DNA of 64,000 nt from Nocardia alni (GCF_019038435.1 NZ_JAGPOX010000001.1:171853-235852); one strand, 5' to 3'. Positions 25,440 through 34,794 are shown, counted from the stretch's first letter. Numbers and translations: made by a program. The notes: a model not told the origin generated them from the sequence alone.

Positions 25440-26340
25440 TTACTGCTCGAAGACGGTTTCCATGACCGCGGCCTGTTCGGCGGTCCCGGCGCGGAAGTAG
25501 CGGGCGGTGGTGGAGATCGAGGCGTGGTGCAGCAGGGCCTGGACCTGGGCGACGTCGGCTCCGCCCTGGCGTAGCCGGGTGCCGTAGGTGTGCCGCAGGA
25601 CGTGCGGGCGCAGCCCCGCCAGGCCGGCCTCGGCGCCGACCGCGAGGACGACCTGGGTGATGCCCGAGATGGACAACCGTCCGCGCTGCCCGGTCCACAG
25701 CGGGCCCGGATCGGTACCGCGGACCGCGATCCAGTCGCTCAGGCGCTGGCGCGCGACCGCCGGCAGGAGGACCTCGTCGCCCTTGCCGCGCAGGGTGATC
25801 GCACCGGTACGCGCGGTGATCGCGACGTCCTCGAGATCCAGCCGGGCGGCTTCCTCCACTCGCGCGCCGGGTGTAGAGCAGCACGGCGATGATCGCCGCG
25901 TCCCGGGGACCGCGGCGCTGCGAGGCGCGTTCGACCCGGCCCTGGGCGGCCGGATCCAAGGAGTCGGGCTCGCCGGGGGCGGGCACGCGTACGCGCTTGA
26001 CCGCGATCCGCAGTCCCGCGCCGTGCTCGTACAGCAGATCCACCGCCGCGAGGGCCTGGTTGATCGTTGCCGGGCGCGCCTTCTTGGTCCGCAGCAGATA
26101 CCGGCGCCACGCGGTGACCGCGGCCTCCGCGCCGACCACATCGGCGAAGGCGTCCGGATACGCGCCGGCGTGCTCGCCGAGCCAGCCGACGCACGCGGCG
26201 GCCTGGCGGCGGTACGCCCGCACCGAGTTCGCGGCGAGCTTGCAGCGGTCCAGGTACCGGCCGGTGGTCTCGAGGGCTTGGGCGGCGGCCGCGGTGACGT
26301 CGCCGGCCGGCCCGTGCAGCGGAGTGGCCGGCGCGCTCAT
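25440..26340 (-). pseudogene. Tyrosine recombinase with one frameshift
   Basis: The N-terminal half reads from ATG 26340 (core-binding domain, RYLDRCKLAANSVRAYRRQ) to DAAIIAVLLYT. The frame then shifts by one base at about 25868-25873, where an extra C lies in ACCCGG, and continues as GARVEEAARLDLEDV to the end. Corrected, it is a 300-residue XerC/D-like integrase with Arg (TGARVEE), HVLRH, HHASISTTARYF (final Tyr) all intact. A single base thus separates it from a working enzyme, so the loss is recent, or a sequencing error. Confidence 0.78.
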
Positions 26341-26357
26341 ACCGTCCCCGCTCCTTC

Positions 26358-26419
26358 TTATCCACTGAGTTCCGGCCCGGGGATTCGACCACCCCCGGAA
26401 GCATGTTATCCACTGAGTT
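26358..26419. repeat. Paired direct repeats upstream of the recombinase
   Basis: The 14-mer TTATCCACTGAGTT occurs at 26358-26371 and again at 26406-26419, 48 bases apart, directly before the recombinase start. They could be arm sites or remnants of an attachment site for that enzyme. Confidence 0.6.
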
Positions 26420-26625
26420 GACACGGCGGCGTCCGGCGATCCGGCGCGCCGACAGGGTGAGCATCTCCCGCGATGAGAGGGGGCGGCGCATTTTGCGAAC
26501 AACTGGAGAACGGCGGCGCTATTGACATCGCGGTCGCGGGCGTATTGCATGAATTCGACCCGACCCGACCTCCCAACGGTCCTGCCTCTCAAAGGAGAGG
26601 TCTACCGATATCGAGGAGGTATTCC

Positions 26626-26772
26626 ATGGTCGAGATCGCCCTGCTGGGTGCGACGTGCTTCATCTGCTATCTCGTCCTGTGCGCTGTCGTCGTGCTGCGC
26701 ACAGGACATACGCGCGGCCTGGCCCACGTCGCCGCGGCCGTCGAGACACTCGTACGCATCGTTCGCCCCTGA
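26626..26772 (+). CDS. 48-residue membrane peptide
   Basis: ATG 26626 follows the strong site GAGGAGGT. The product is a single transmembrane helix (LLGATCFICYLVLCAVVVL) with a basic, amphipathic tail (HTRGLAHVAAAVETLVRIV). A textbook hairpin terminator follows the stop by six bases, which together with the ribosome site makes this a credible independent gene. Function is unknown; holin-like or toxin-like small proteins are possible but unproven. Confidence 0.65.
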   Translation: MVEIALLGATCFICYLVLCAVVVLRTGHTRGLAHVAAAVETLVRIVRP

Positions 26773-26777
26773 GTAGG

Positions 26778-26820
26778 GCGCGCTCCGGGAAGCACTGTCC
26801 CGCAGGGCTTCCCGGAGCGC
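26778..26820 (+). terminator. Hairpin terminator
   Basis: A 14-base stem, GCGCTCCGGGAAGC with GCTTCCCGGAGCGC, lies just after the 48-residue gene. Confidence 0.8.
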
Positions 26821-27219
26821 AGACCGGCGGAACCAACCTCATGAGGTAGAACAACCAGCGGACCAAGTAATCCGCCGGGACGTTGCCTGAAGCGGAACAT
26901 GCCGGTGGCTGGATCGTGGATCCTGACGCGCGTCAGGACGGCGAATTCCGACGGCGCCGTCCTGTGGCCTCCGTCTGTTCATGCCCGGTGCTGCCGGAAT
27001 TCGCCGACCCGGACCGTGTGGGCCGATCCTCAACAACTTCCGCCGCCGATGCGGCGGACTATCTCCTTCCGGCACTTCGCGTGCACTGTCCAGTTGCACG
27101 TTTCAAACCAGCGGACCCCCGGGCGCACATCGGCAAGACATTGGTGCGGCACTGATCCGTGTGGAAAACCCTCCACGCAGGTCGCCGTGACCATTCAGGC
27201 CGTACCTAGGAGCGCACGC
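26821..27219. other. Intergenic region with a perfect 18-base palindrome
   Basis: No gene is convincing. At 26921-26938 TCCTGACGCGCGTCAGGA is a perfect palindrome without a loop, and at 27040-27057 CCGCCGCCGATGCGGCGG is an inverted repeat with a four-base centre. ACCAGCGGAC occurs at 26850 and again near 27108. The symmetry suggests protein-binding sites rather than coding sequence. Confidence 0.5.
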
Positions 27220-27432
27220 ATGACGGCTCAGCCGCCCGACAACACTCCCGACGACGCCTCCCGCTCCGCCGGCGGGTGGGTACTTGCCGGTGACCTGTTC
27301 GTGTTGACACTCGCACTAGCCGCCGCGGTCGCGCTCGTCCTGACCCACAATGCGTCGGCGGGCCTGCTCACCGCGGTCGGCGCGTTCGTCGTCACCATCC
27401 TCACGGCATGGCATCACCGACGAGAGAGGTGA
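27220..27432 (+). CDS. Small membrane protein with two helices
   Basis: A 70-residue protein from ATG 27220, preceded by CTAGGAGCG. After a hydrophilic N-terminus it has two transmembrane helices (VLAGDLFVLTLALAAAVALV and LLTAVGAFVVTILTAW) and a basic end (HHRRER), so both termini are likely cytosolic. No family is recognised. It is similar in layout to other small membrane proteins of this element. Confidence 0.6.
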   Translation: MTAQPPDNTPDDASRSAGGWVLAGDLFVLTLALAAAVALVLTHNASAGLLTAVGAFVVTILTAWHHRRER

Positions 27433-27773
27433 CGGCTTGACCCGCCGCGGCGCCGCAATCGCCTCTGACCGCCGATACGGCCTGCTCGGTGTCGACGGAC
27501 TCCGCGCCGGCCCGGCCCGTCGCCGGGTTGGTCACCGTGATCCACATCCGCTCGGACCGGGAACGCCGTGCCGACGCCCGGAAAGTACTGCGCTGCACCG
27601 AGCGTTCCCGTCCGCGGTTTTCACCACGATTCTCCGACAGGGTGTCGACAGGTACGACCAGGAGATCTGGTTCCCGCCACTGACTGTCGAAGAAAGGATC
27701 AATTCTCAATACTCATCTCGCTGGCAGTAAAGCTTAGCTATTCGGTGGTGGAACGCCTTTGCTGTCCGCAAAG
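27433..27773. other. Stretch without a supported gene
   Basis: Two overlapping frames are open here (one ending 27683, one ending 27730) but neither has a good start or protein-like composition. The 27730 frame ends with IWFPPLTVEERI, which could be the tail of a decayed gene. The last 50 bases are AT-richer and probably hold the promoter of the next gene. Confidence 0.35.
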
Positions 27774-28535
27774 ATGTCCGACATGGCATCCGAGGCGACC
27801 ACGGCACCGAGCGGCCAGGGCTCTGACGACGAAAACGATCGCAACCCCGATGGACTTCCCTACACCGGCGACCCGTCCGGCCCATGCCCACGGTGCGGCC
27901 GTGTCAGCAACTTCACGGCGGGCGAGCCGGTCAAGATCCGGAACCAGATACGCATCTCAGTCGAGGGCGGTGGATCCCGGTATCTATCACCACAGCAAGT
28001 CGTGGTGCTGACCTGCCACGGATGCAAGCAGGGCACCGTGGTCATCGAAGAAACGACCACCGTCAAGCTGTCGGCGACGACGAGCACGGTGAAGCAGATG
28101 CCGCTGTACTGGTGGCCCACCCCTGGTAGCAGTACCGAGATGGCCGACGTTCCTGACGACATCGCCGCCGCCTTTCAGGAAGGGCTGCGTTGCCTCAGCG
28201 TGATCGCCCCGAACGCGGCCGTCGCAATGTTCCGCAATGCGCTGGCCCACATCGTCAAGGAAAAGGGCAGCGACGCTGCGAAAAGAGCACTCAGCGGCAG
28301 CCTCGCTTCCGGGATCGCACAGATGGTCACCGACGGTGATCTTCTCTCGACCTTCAACGACTGGGCGACGCACATCCGGGTCGTGGGCAACGCCGGTGCG
28401 CATCAGGAGGCATACGAGGCGGTCTCGGCTGAGGAGGCCCAGGATCTACAGAACCTCGTGCTGGGGCTGATCCGGTACCTCTACATCGAGCCTGCCAATC
28501 TCGCCCGCCTGCAGAAGCCGAAAAAGCGCTTCTGA
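27774..28535 (+). CDS. DUF4145 domain protein with zinc-binding N-terminus
   Basis: A 253-residue protein. Residues 38-41 are CPRC and a second pair occurs in CHGC, forming a probable zinc ribbon split by an insertion. The C-terminal half (FQEGLRCLSVIAPNAAVAMFRNALAHIV through IRVVGNAGAH) is a DUF4145 helical domain. That domain often stands at the end of restriction enzymes and other defence proteins but also occurs alone, with no known activity. ATG 27774 is chosen; TTG 27759 and ATG 27783 are alternatives. It is monocistronic. Confidence 0.75.
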   Translation: MSDMASEATTAPSGQGSDDENDRNPDGLPYTGDPSGPCPRCGRVSNFTAGEPVKIRNQIRISVEGGGSRYLSPQQVVVLTCHGCKQGTVVIEETTTVKLSATTSTVKQMPLYWWPTPGSSTEMADVPDDIAAAFQEGLRCLSVIAPNAAVAMFRNALAHIVKEKGSDAAKRALSGSLASGIAQMVTDGDLLSTFNDWATHIRVVGNAGAHQEAYEAVSAEEAQDLQNLVLGLIRYLYIEPANLARLQKPKKRF

Positions 28536-28652
28536 CCAACGATATCGTTCACTTACCGGCAGTGAGAAAACAGGGCATTTCGGACGTGTGTGTAGCGGTC
28601 CGGCCGTGTTGTTCGGTGCCTGAATCGCGCTGAACGCGCCGGCTGCGAACTT

Positions 28653-29054
28653 CTATGACGATGCTGCGTCGCGCATTCGTGCAGGGATGCGGGGACGGAG
28701 CCGTCGGGACTGTGTCGTGTCCTCTACGGACCGTCGTGACGGTTGACGCCGCTGGGATTGCTGAGGAATTGTCTCCCCGGGCAACTGGAGTTTGGCGGCT
28801 TCTTCGATCTTGTGGACCTCGATAGCCCGCTCGACCTGTTCGAGGGTGAAGCGCAATCGCCGGCCTAGCCGAGTGTGCTCGATTCGCTGGTTGCGCGCCG
28901 CTTCTACGAGCCAGTTGGGCGAGGGGAGATCGAAAGCCTCTGCGACAGTTTCGGGGGAGAATAGCCGTGGTAGGCCAAGCCTATTCTCGGCGATGCTGTC
29001 TTGGACACTCACTTCAGCGTTATGTAGGCGTCGCTGCCCCGACACACCCGTCAT
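28653..29054 (-). CDS. Excisionase-like HTH protein
   Basis: A 133-residue protein. The central part (LFSPETVAEAFDL, NWLVEAARNQRIEHTRLGRRLRFTLEQVERAI) is the classic small winged helix of excisionases: tropism helix, recognition helix and a wing reading RLGRRLRF. The C-terminus is basic and probably unstructured. ATG 29054 overlaps the stop of the upstream gene by four bases. A DNA-binding role in excision or in control of this element is the likely function. Confidence 0.68.
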   Translation of the reverse strand: MTGVSGQRRLHNAEVSVQDSIAENRLGLPRLFSPETVAEAFDLPSPNWLVEAARNQRIEHTRLGRRLRFTLEQVERAIEVHKIEEAAKLQLPGETIPQQSQRRQPSRRSVEDTTQSRRLRPRIPARMRDAASS

Positions 29055-29386
29055 GCGTTCGCCCGACCGTGTAGGTGGACTGCGATGTCCTCGGGGGTGA
29101 CGGTGATTTTGTGGCGACGTCGGAAGTTCCTGTCGGCCAGGACGATACTTATCCTGCCGTCGTCGGCTATCCGAGGTCTCCCTGTCCATCTCTGGTTGAT
29201 TGTCCCGGCTCGTCTCTCCAGGTCTGTACGGATGATCAATGCAGCCGTGGCGAAGACATGGCGGCTGCGCCCATGGACGGCAGGCACGCTCACACGGGTG
29301 AGGTGTGGGGTGATCGTCAGCCTGGGGTAACCGTGGACCAGTTCCAACGGCGGATTGACATCGGTGGGCATCGTTTCCTCGTTCAT
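29051..29386 (-). CDS. Hypothetical protein coupled to the excisionase-like gene
   Basis: A 111-residue basic protein. It is rich in beta-prone segments (YPRLTITPHLTRVSVPAV, GRISIVLADRNFRRRHKITV) and ends with EDIAVHLHGRANA. I do not recognise it. It starts at ATG 29386 or the internal ATG five codons later, and its stop overlaps the HTH gene start. It may act with that protein. Confidence 0.55.
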   Translation of the reverse strand: MNEETMPTDVNPPLELVHGYPRLTITPHLTRVSVPAVHGRSRHVFATAALIIRTDLERRAGTINQRWTGRPRIADDGRISIVLADRNFRRRHKITVTPEDIAVHLHGRANA

Positions 29387-30030
29387 CGTGTGGCCACGTA
29401 TAAGGGCCGCTCGTCAGCGTCGAATTTCCGCGAGGGTTGACCGTCGCCTGCTAGCAGGTCGCACCGGGGTAGGTCGGCTGCTGATTGCAGCGGCGAGGCT
29501 GTCCTGTTCGTAATGGTCGGTGCCGTACACGGTGTCATCGACTGCACCACAAGGAATCTCGGTCTCATCGAGCCATGCATGGCTAGGGTTTGTCGCATGC
29601 ATGCGCATAGCAACTGCCGTGTCCTCCACGGCGCTACGGTAACGTATGGTACGTAGAATTACTACAGATAGTACGTAAATAGTCTTTATGATCACTGGCG
29701 GTAATCCTGAGCTTGTAGGCGACCGGTGCCGAACGGGACTATTTGGCGGTGACCGGGGTCGGGCGGGGCTGGGTTGACATGCTGGCGGCGTTCCCAGCGC
29801 CGGATTCATGTCTCGGTGCTGATGCCAGTCCTGCAGTCGGCGGGATGGCCCAACTTTTAGGACTGTGTGGTGCGGTCGGCGCTCCGAAGCAGATGGACTA
29901 GCCAAGGACTATTTGGAGAGGTTTTGGTAGGAGTGCCACAGTCCGGAGGTGATGGCGTGCATGCGCAACCTCGGAACTGCCTCGGTCATGAGGCTCCGAT
30001 TACCAGTCTGTTCGCGGTAGCATCCGCACT
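29387..30030. other. Regulatory-looking gap with palindrome and TACGTA repeats
   Basis: No gene is supported. A perfect 12-base palindrome CGCATGCATGCG is at 29594-29605. At 29640-29680, ACGTATGGTACGTAG and AGTACGTAAATAG put three ACGTA copies in an AT-rich stretch that would suit a promoter and operator for the leftward pair. GGACTATTTGG occurs twice, at 29736 and 29906. The rest shows nothing. Confidence 0.45.
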
Positions 30031-30489
30031 ATGCACGAGGGTGGCGTGAGCCAGGAGTACTTGACGAATTTCGGGCGACGCGTGCACGCCGCGCGGAAAT
30101 TCGTTCGTGACCTTTCACTGGATGCGGCCTATGCAGCCGGTGGGCCGTCGCGCGACCGCTTGAACCGCATTGAGAAGGGACGTGGGCCGGTACCGAACGA
30201 CGAGGTGTTGGCGAAACTCGAAAACGTGCTCGGTCTGCAGCCGGGTACGGCCCGTCCCGCGCTGCTGAACGACACCGAGCTGGTCTTCGCCGCCAAGTCC
30301 GACGAACCCACATATACCGAAGCGGAAGTGCGGCGGCGCGACGCGATACTGGCAGTACTCCGCGATGACCTCGGAATCTCCGGTGCGGCCATCCGCAAGG
30401 AACAGGGCGGAGACGGATTCGTCATCGCCCAGGACGTCATTGACCAGATCGTCGACAGAGTCAAGGCGCGCTTCGGATCCCAGGGCTGA
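30031..30489 (+). CDS. XRE family HTH regulator
   Basis: A 152-residue DNA-binding protein. The helix-turn-helix spans about residues 12-60 (FGRRVHAARKFVRDLSLDAAY, GPSRDRLNRIEKGRGPVPNDEVLAKLENVLGL). The C-terminal part is a small helical domain with a conserved-looking DVIDQIVDRVKARF. Start ATG 30031; GTG 30046 is possible. It faces a divergently evolved IrrE-like gene at convergent position, a pairing common in mobile elements of actinobacteria. Confidence 0.75.
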   Translation: MHEGGVSQEYLTNFGRRVHAARKFVRDLSLDAAYAAGGPSRDRLNRIEKGRGPVPNDEVLAKLENVLGLQPGTARPALLNDTELVFAAKSDEPTYTEAEVRRRDAILAVLRDDLGISGAAIRKEQGGDGFVIAQDVIDQIVDRVKARFGSQG

Positions 30490-30570
30490 GGCAGTCGCCA
30501 GCGACAGGCCCCAGTCGGGCCCGCGCATCCGCAATCTCCCGCATGCCGAGGCGCTCCCCAGCGCCCCTTA

Positions 30571-31107
30571 CTACTGGTGAGCATCGCAATGCGGCACGCG
30601 GCTGGGATCAGTACCGTGTCGGCACGAACTCGAACCGTCTCGACCGTTGGCCGATCGATCGAGCATCAGCTCGGCCAGCACGTCGGCCTCGACTTCGGCA
30701 CTGTGAAAAGCCGCGCTGGCCAGTAACACCCGCATTTCGGCCGTAGTGCCGCGTGCTAGTCCCGTGGCAAGCGCAATAGCCGTCATGGCCGGCTCGACCT
30801 CGATCGCCGCGCTGTGACCCAGCAGCACGTGAGCGGCAGCATGCGCGATCACACGCCGATGCAAGGGCCGCGTCGCTGGCTGGTGGAACACCAATCGCTG
30901 GTGTCCGCGGACGAATTCCATCCCGCACAGATCAGTTGGGACGCCGTGAGGTAGCGGCTCCCACAGCATGCTGTGACCACATTCGCGCGCCATTGCCGCG
31001 GTGAGATCCGGGACCGTCCAGTTTCGCGGCAACGCCAGCCGCTCGATTAGCGGGCCATGCTGATTTCCCGTCAGCGGCAGACTTCTGCTGCGCCGTACTC
31101 GGTTCAC
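30571..31107 (-). CDS. IrrE/ImmA-like protein lacking the catalytic Glu
   Basis: A 178-residue protein resembling the ImmA/IrrE metallopeptidase-like regulators often paired with XRE repressors. The region equivalent to HExxHxxLGH reads HAAAHVLLGH: both zinc His and the final GH are kept, but the catalytic Glu is Ala. It may bind metal without cleaving, or act as a sensor. GTG 31107 is chosen since GGGAGGAG lies before it. It is convergent with the XRE gene. Confidence 0.62.
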   Translation of the reverse strand: MNRVRRSRSLPLTGNQHGPLIERLALPRNWTVPDLTAAMARECGHSMLWEPLPHGVPTDLCGMEFVRGHQRLVFHQPATRPLHRRVIAHAAAHVLLGHSAAIEVEPAMTAIALATGLARGTTAEMRVLLASAAFHSAEVEADVLAELMLDRSANGRDGSSSCRHGTDPSRVPHCDAHQ

Positions 31108-31733
31108 CTGGGCTTTCTCCTCCCTGTTCACGCTGGTATGGGACCTGACATATGGGGACGCACCCCCTGCGGTGACGCCAAGGCGAACGCAGATACGCGG
31201 GATCGCTCTCATTCTCAGGGGCGGATGGCAGCGCCAATGCGGCACTGAACAGCACAGAACGCCACGGTTCGACGTGGGAGGAGACACGGAAATTCCTTTG
31301 CGGCTATGCCGGATCCCCAGCGTGACATCGATGCACTCGCTGGGATCGGTCGTCTATTCGTTATGTGTGAATATCGGAACAGGACGGTGTATTACGTGGC
31401 GGTGTCAGGATTTTTGCGTGCTTCTCCCTGATATGACGGTCTTGCCGTGAACGACACGACTGTCGCACGGACACCAGAAAATGGAAATAAGAGGCCACCC
31501 ACAACACACCCAAAAACCCTCCCACCCATCTGGCGCGCATCCGACCTCGCAGCCCCTCTACCTGGTGTTTCGAACCTTCATCGAATGTGCGGAAGTTTCG
31601 GAAATCGGCCAACGTGCCGCAGTCGATTCCCGGTGCGGGAAGATGGCGATGAGGGATATGGGTGGGAGGCATAGCTCCCGTTGGGGCCCCGTTCAGGCCG
31701 GTTCCCCGCAACGTGTGCTGGCCGTTAGCGCGG
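31108..31733. other. Stretch without a supported gene
   Basis: It contains the promoter region of the IrrE-like gene and about 450 bases with no convincing frame. A 75-codon frame from GTG 31447 has poor protein character. GC content falls slightly at 31330-31520. I see no repeat or RNA structure here. Confidence 0.4.
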
Positions 31734-34301
31734 CTACCGCTTCACCTGGCGCTGTGAGCCAGTTTCTCGTGCTATCTGCTGCCGGATCAGGGCACTGATC
31801 TGAGGTTTGACCGGATTGGGGATGTATCGTCCGACCTGTTCTCGGGACGGGATTTCCAGTTTGCCGAGTATCGAGCTCACGTGACGGTCGATCGTCTTGT
31901 GCGAGCGTCCGAAGATCCGCCCGATTGCAGGATTCGAGAAACCCGCCGCGACGTGAATAGCGACTCGCTGCTCTGTCGGACTCAACCACTCCCAGGGGTC
32001 CTGAGAGACCGGATCGAGGCGCCGCTGTCCCAGTGCCAGTTCATACACCTCGTTGGTATCGGGGTTCAGTTGACGACCCTGGGCGAATTCAGCGGTGAAG
32101 GCGGCATCGCCGAGTGTCCGGCGCGCTTTCTCGAGGGCTTTGCCGGTCTCGTCGGCGAAAGTGCCCATCGTGTCGATGTTCACTCCGAGCGTGCCTCGCA
32201 GAGTTTGGGCACCGCCGGCGAGGTGCGCTATCTCGGTGGCGATGTGCCTGTCGCGATCGGTGTCGTCGCCATCACCGGTGATGAGTCGCGCCAGCGCCCA
32301 CGTTCGCAGGAGAATCGACCAGTGCGCTCCCCATTGGTCACCCACCGACATCTGGTACGTGAGCGTGCTGACCAGTATGTCGGCGCCCTCGCTGGGGTCG
32401 CCGTGCTTGATACAGGTGACTGCTACCGCCAGCTGCGCCCAGGACTTCGCCCACTCCGCGCCCGAGGTACCGACGAGTTCTACGGCATCGAGGGAAATAC
32501 TGTCGGCTTCTTCGAACGAACCGAGCAAGGCAGCCGCCAAACCGGCGAACATCGCGGCGAACACTTCGCCGCCGTCATCGCCTTGATCGTGGTATTTCTC
32601 GCGTGCTCGGAGCAGGACGCCGATCGCTCGCGGATCACGCTGCGACATGAACATTTCGGTACCCGCCGCCATGTCCACCATGGCCGGCTGGCCGAAGTCG
32701 ATCTCTGGGTGATCTCGCCACGCGGTGATGTCCGGACCGGGCATGTAGGCTGCCATAGAGTCGTCGATCGGTCCCTTCGCGTCGAGGCCCTGGCGCACGG
32801 CGAGCCATGCCAGCGTTGCCCTGACCGACATTTGCAGCTCGGTGGGCTCCGGAGTCAGGGCACGACTGGCCTCGAGGCAGCGCTCGGCGCGCTCTCGGAT
32901 CTCGCGTATCGATCCCCGGACGAACGGCACCCGTAGCTTGATCACTCCGGCGACAATTTCCAGCCCCGCAGTGGCCTGGCCCGGCAGGGAACTGCTGCTC
33001 TCGATCGCGGTCAGGATGTTGCACCATGCGCCCAGTGCCCACGTCAGATGCACGCGTTCGGAAGAACCGAACCACTGGGCCGCAGCGCGATTGACCTCCT
33101 GCCGGTAGAACTGCAGGTGCCGCAGGACCAATCGCGTCGCCTCATCGGGCCCGCGCTCTGCGAGCCGGGCCCACGCGAATATTCTCAGACTTTCCAGCAA
33201 GCTATACCGCACGGACGTGGTGGTTATGTGGACCACGACCAGTGACCGGCCCGCCAGCAGTTCCAGGATGCCTTCGATCTCGGACCCGGACAGTGCCGGC
33301 CGGTCCGCCCCCTCGAGTTCCTGCTCGTCGTCAGCGCAGATGGCTTCGATCGCGTCGAGTTCAGCACCCACATCCGTGTTGGCGTCGTCGGGGTTGCTGC
33401 CACCAGCGGCCGCGAGCACCGCGAGGCGTTCGAACAGCAGCTGTTCCTCGTCGGTGCACATGTCGTAGGCCCATGCGATGACGTCGGTGACCTTGCGGTG
33501 CCGCTCTTCGGCTCCTGCGAGCGGGCCGCGTGACCATTGCATCCGTTTGTCGTCGTCCGCGCGGCCGGTGAGCTCAGCGTGGATCCGCGCGAGCGGCCGG
33601 TGCCGCAGTTGGGCGGCCGCCAGTTGGATGAAAAGGGGGAAATGGTGGATGTGCCAGCAGATGTCGGCCGCGATGTCATTCTCGGCCTCGCCGGTCGAGA
33701 CGCGGCCGACGAGTTCAGCGCGCTGCCAGAACAGGGTCAGCGCCTCGGACTTTTTCAATGGCAGCACATTCACCATGTGCTCGTTGACCCAGCCGATCTG
33801 GCTCAGGCTCGTTGCCACGACCGTCAGGTTCGTGATCGCCTCGAGCAGCTCCCCGATCAGCGATCGGACGCCATCGATCACGTGTTCGCAGTTGTCGAAC
33901 ACGAGCACCACGCGCTGACCATTGCCGTCCGAGTCGCGTTGGTCCAAAGTGTCGACCAGCGCGTCCCAGGCCGAACGCTCGGAGAAATCGGCAGGGATCA
34001 CCGCCGCCGCGGTCTCGCGTTCAATCGCCGCGTAGTCCGATTCCGCGCTCAACCGTGCCAAACGGACCCAGTGCACTCGCACGCCGCCGCGCATTTCGTC
34101 ACGGACTCGGCGGACAACTTCGGCCGCCAGCCGCGTCTTCCCGATCCCCGGTGGTCCTACCAGGGTGATCATGCGGCGGGAGCCGCTGATCAGCAGGGCG
34201 CTGATCTGCTCTAATTCGTCGTGCCGACCGACGAACTCGTCGTCGGACGACGCAAGTCCGGTACCGCGCGCGCTGACTCTTCTCTCTCCGGGATCACTCA
34301 C
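31734..34301 (-). CDS. LuxR-type STAND ATPase transcriptional regulator
   Basis: An 855-residue regulator. An N-terminal STAND/NB-ARC-like ATPase has Walker A GPPGIGKT at 49-56 and Walker B VVLVFDNCEH near 130-140, followed by a long helical TPR-like sensor region. A C-terminal LuxR helix-turn-helix (about 785-840: LSPTEQRVAIHVAAGFSNPAIGR is cited in part, RSHKTIDRHVSSILGKL) ends it. Such LAL-type proteins activate transcription when a ligand or ATP state changes. It is divergent from the conjugation operon, so that operon is the most likely target. The ligand is unknown. Confidence 0.87.
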   Translation of the reverse strand: MSDPGERRVSARGTGLASSDDEFVGRHDELEQISALLISGSRRMITLVGPPGIGKTRLAAEVVRRVRDEMRGGVRVHWVRLARLSAESDYAAIERETAAAVIPADFSERSAWDALVDTLDQRDSDGNGQRVVLVFDNCEHVIDGVRSLIGELLEAITNLTVVATSLSQIGWVNEHMVNVLPLKKSEALTLFWQRAELVGRVSTGEAENDIAADICWHIHHFPLFIQLAAAQLRHRPLARIHAELTGRADDDKRMQWSRGPLAGAEERHRKVTDVIAWAYDMCTDEEQLLFERLAVLAAAGGSNPDDANTDVGAELDAIEAICADDEQELEGADRPALSGSEIEGILELLAGRSLVVVHITTTSVRYSLLESLRIFAWARLAERGPDEATRLVLRHLQFYRQEVNRAAAQWFGSSERVHLTWALGAWCNILTAIESSSSLPGQATAGLEIVAGVIKLRVPFVRGSIREIRERAERCLEASRALTPEPTELQMSVRATLAWLAVRQGLDAKGPIDDSMAAYMPGPDITAWRDHPEIDFGQPAMVDMAAGTEMFMSQRDPRAIGVLLRAREKYHDQGDDGGEVFAAMFAGLAAALLGSFEEADSISLDAVELVGTSGAEWAKSWAQLAVAVTCIKHGDPSEGADILVSTLTYQMSVGDQWGAHWSILLRTWALARLITGDGDDTDRDRHIATEIAHLAGGAQTLRGTLGVNIDTMGTFADETGKALEKARRTLGDAAFTAEFAQGRQLNPDTNEVYELALGQRRLDPVSQDPWEWLSPTEQRVAIHVAAGFSNPAIGRIFGRSHKTIDRHVSSILGKLEIPSREQVGRYIPNPVKPQISALIRQQIARETGSQRQVKR

Positions 34302-34692
34302 CCCGGCGACCCTCTCTATCGAACAAGACGTACGGTCTTGTCAGAAGACTGTCCGCTGACCTCATGGAAGTCGACGGCGCGCCAAACTTGGCTCTGGCTC
34401 CCCTGTGGGAATCAACTGGCTTCATCGGCTGAAAGTCATTGTCGTCTCGCATATTTCGCTCGCTCCGGCGGTACTGCACCGTGTCGGATTCGAACGTGAC
34501 GGGTTGTTGTCGTTTGCCGGCCGACTGCGCGTTGCTCCTCCACGTGAAGGTGCTGGGGCCGCCGGTGAGACGTCGGCCAGCATCTACGAACTTCGAGCGA
34601 TTCTTGTTCAGGTAGCCGAGCCAGGTCTCTCGTCCCTCGTCGGTGTCGCAGTTCCGCGCCGAGTCCGATTGCGACACATGCTCGGGACTCAC
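34294..34692 (-). CDS. Hypothetical protein ahead of the LuxR-type gene
   Basis: A 132-residue hydrophilic, Ser/Arg-rich protein with little predicted order. GTG 34692 follows AAAGGAG at ideal distance, and its end overlaps the regulator gene by eight bases, so it is probably translated and couples translation of the regulator. Its own function is unknown. The low complexity keeps confidence moderate. Confidence 0.5.
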   Translation of the reverse strand: MSPEHVSQSDSARNCDTDEGRETWLGYLNKNRSKFVDAGRRLTGGPSTFTWRSNAQSAGKRQQPVTFESDTVQYRRSERNMRDDNDFQPMKPVDSHRGARAKFGAPSTSMRSADSLLTRPYVLFDREGRRGE

Positions 34693-34794
34693 TACGGCAC
34701 TCCTTTCACCCTAATCAAGACACATCAACAAACCGGATGGTCTCAACATACCAATGGTGTCATCATCCCGCATGACGTATTTGCCCCGGTCCAA

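Noticed and set aside
29736..29916. GGACTATTTGG repeated twice 170 bases apart
   Set aside because: Only 11 bases and no partner feature; could be chance.
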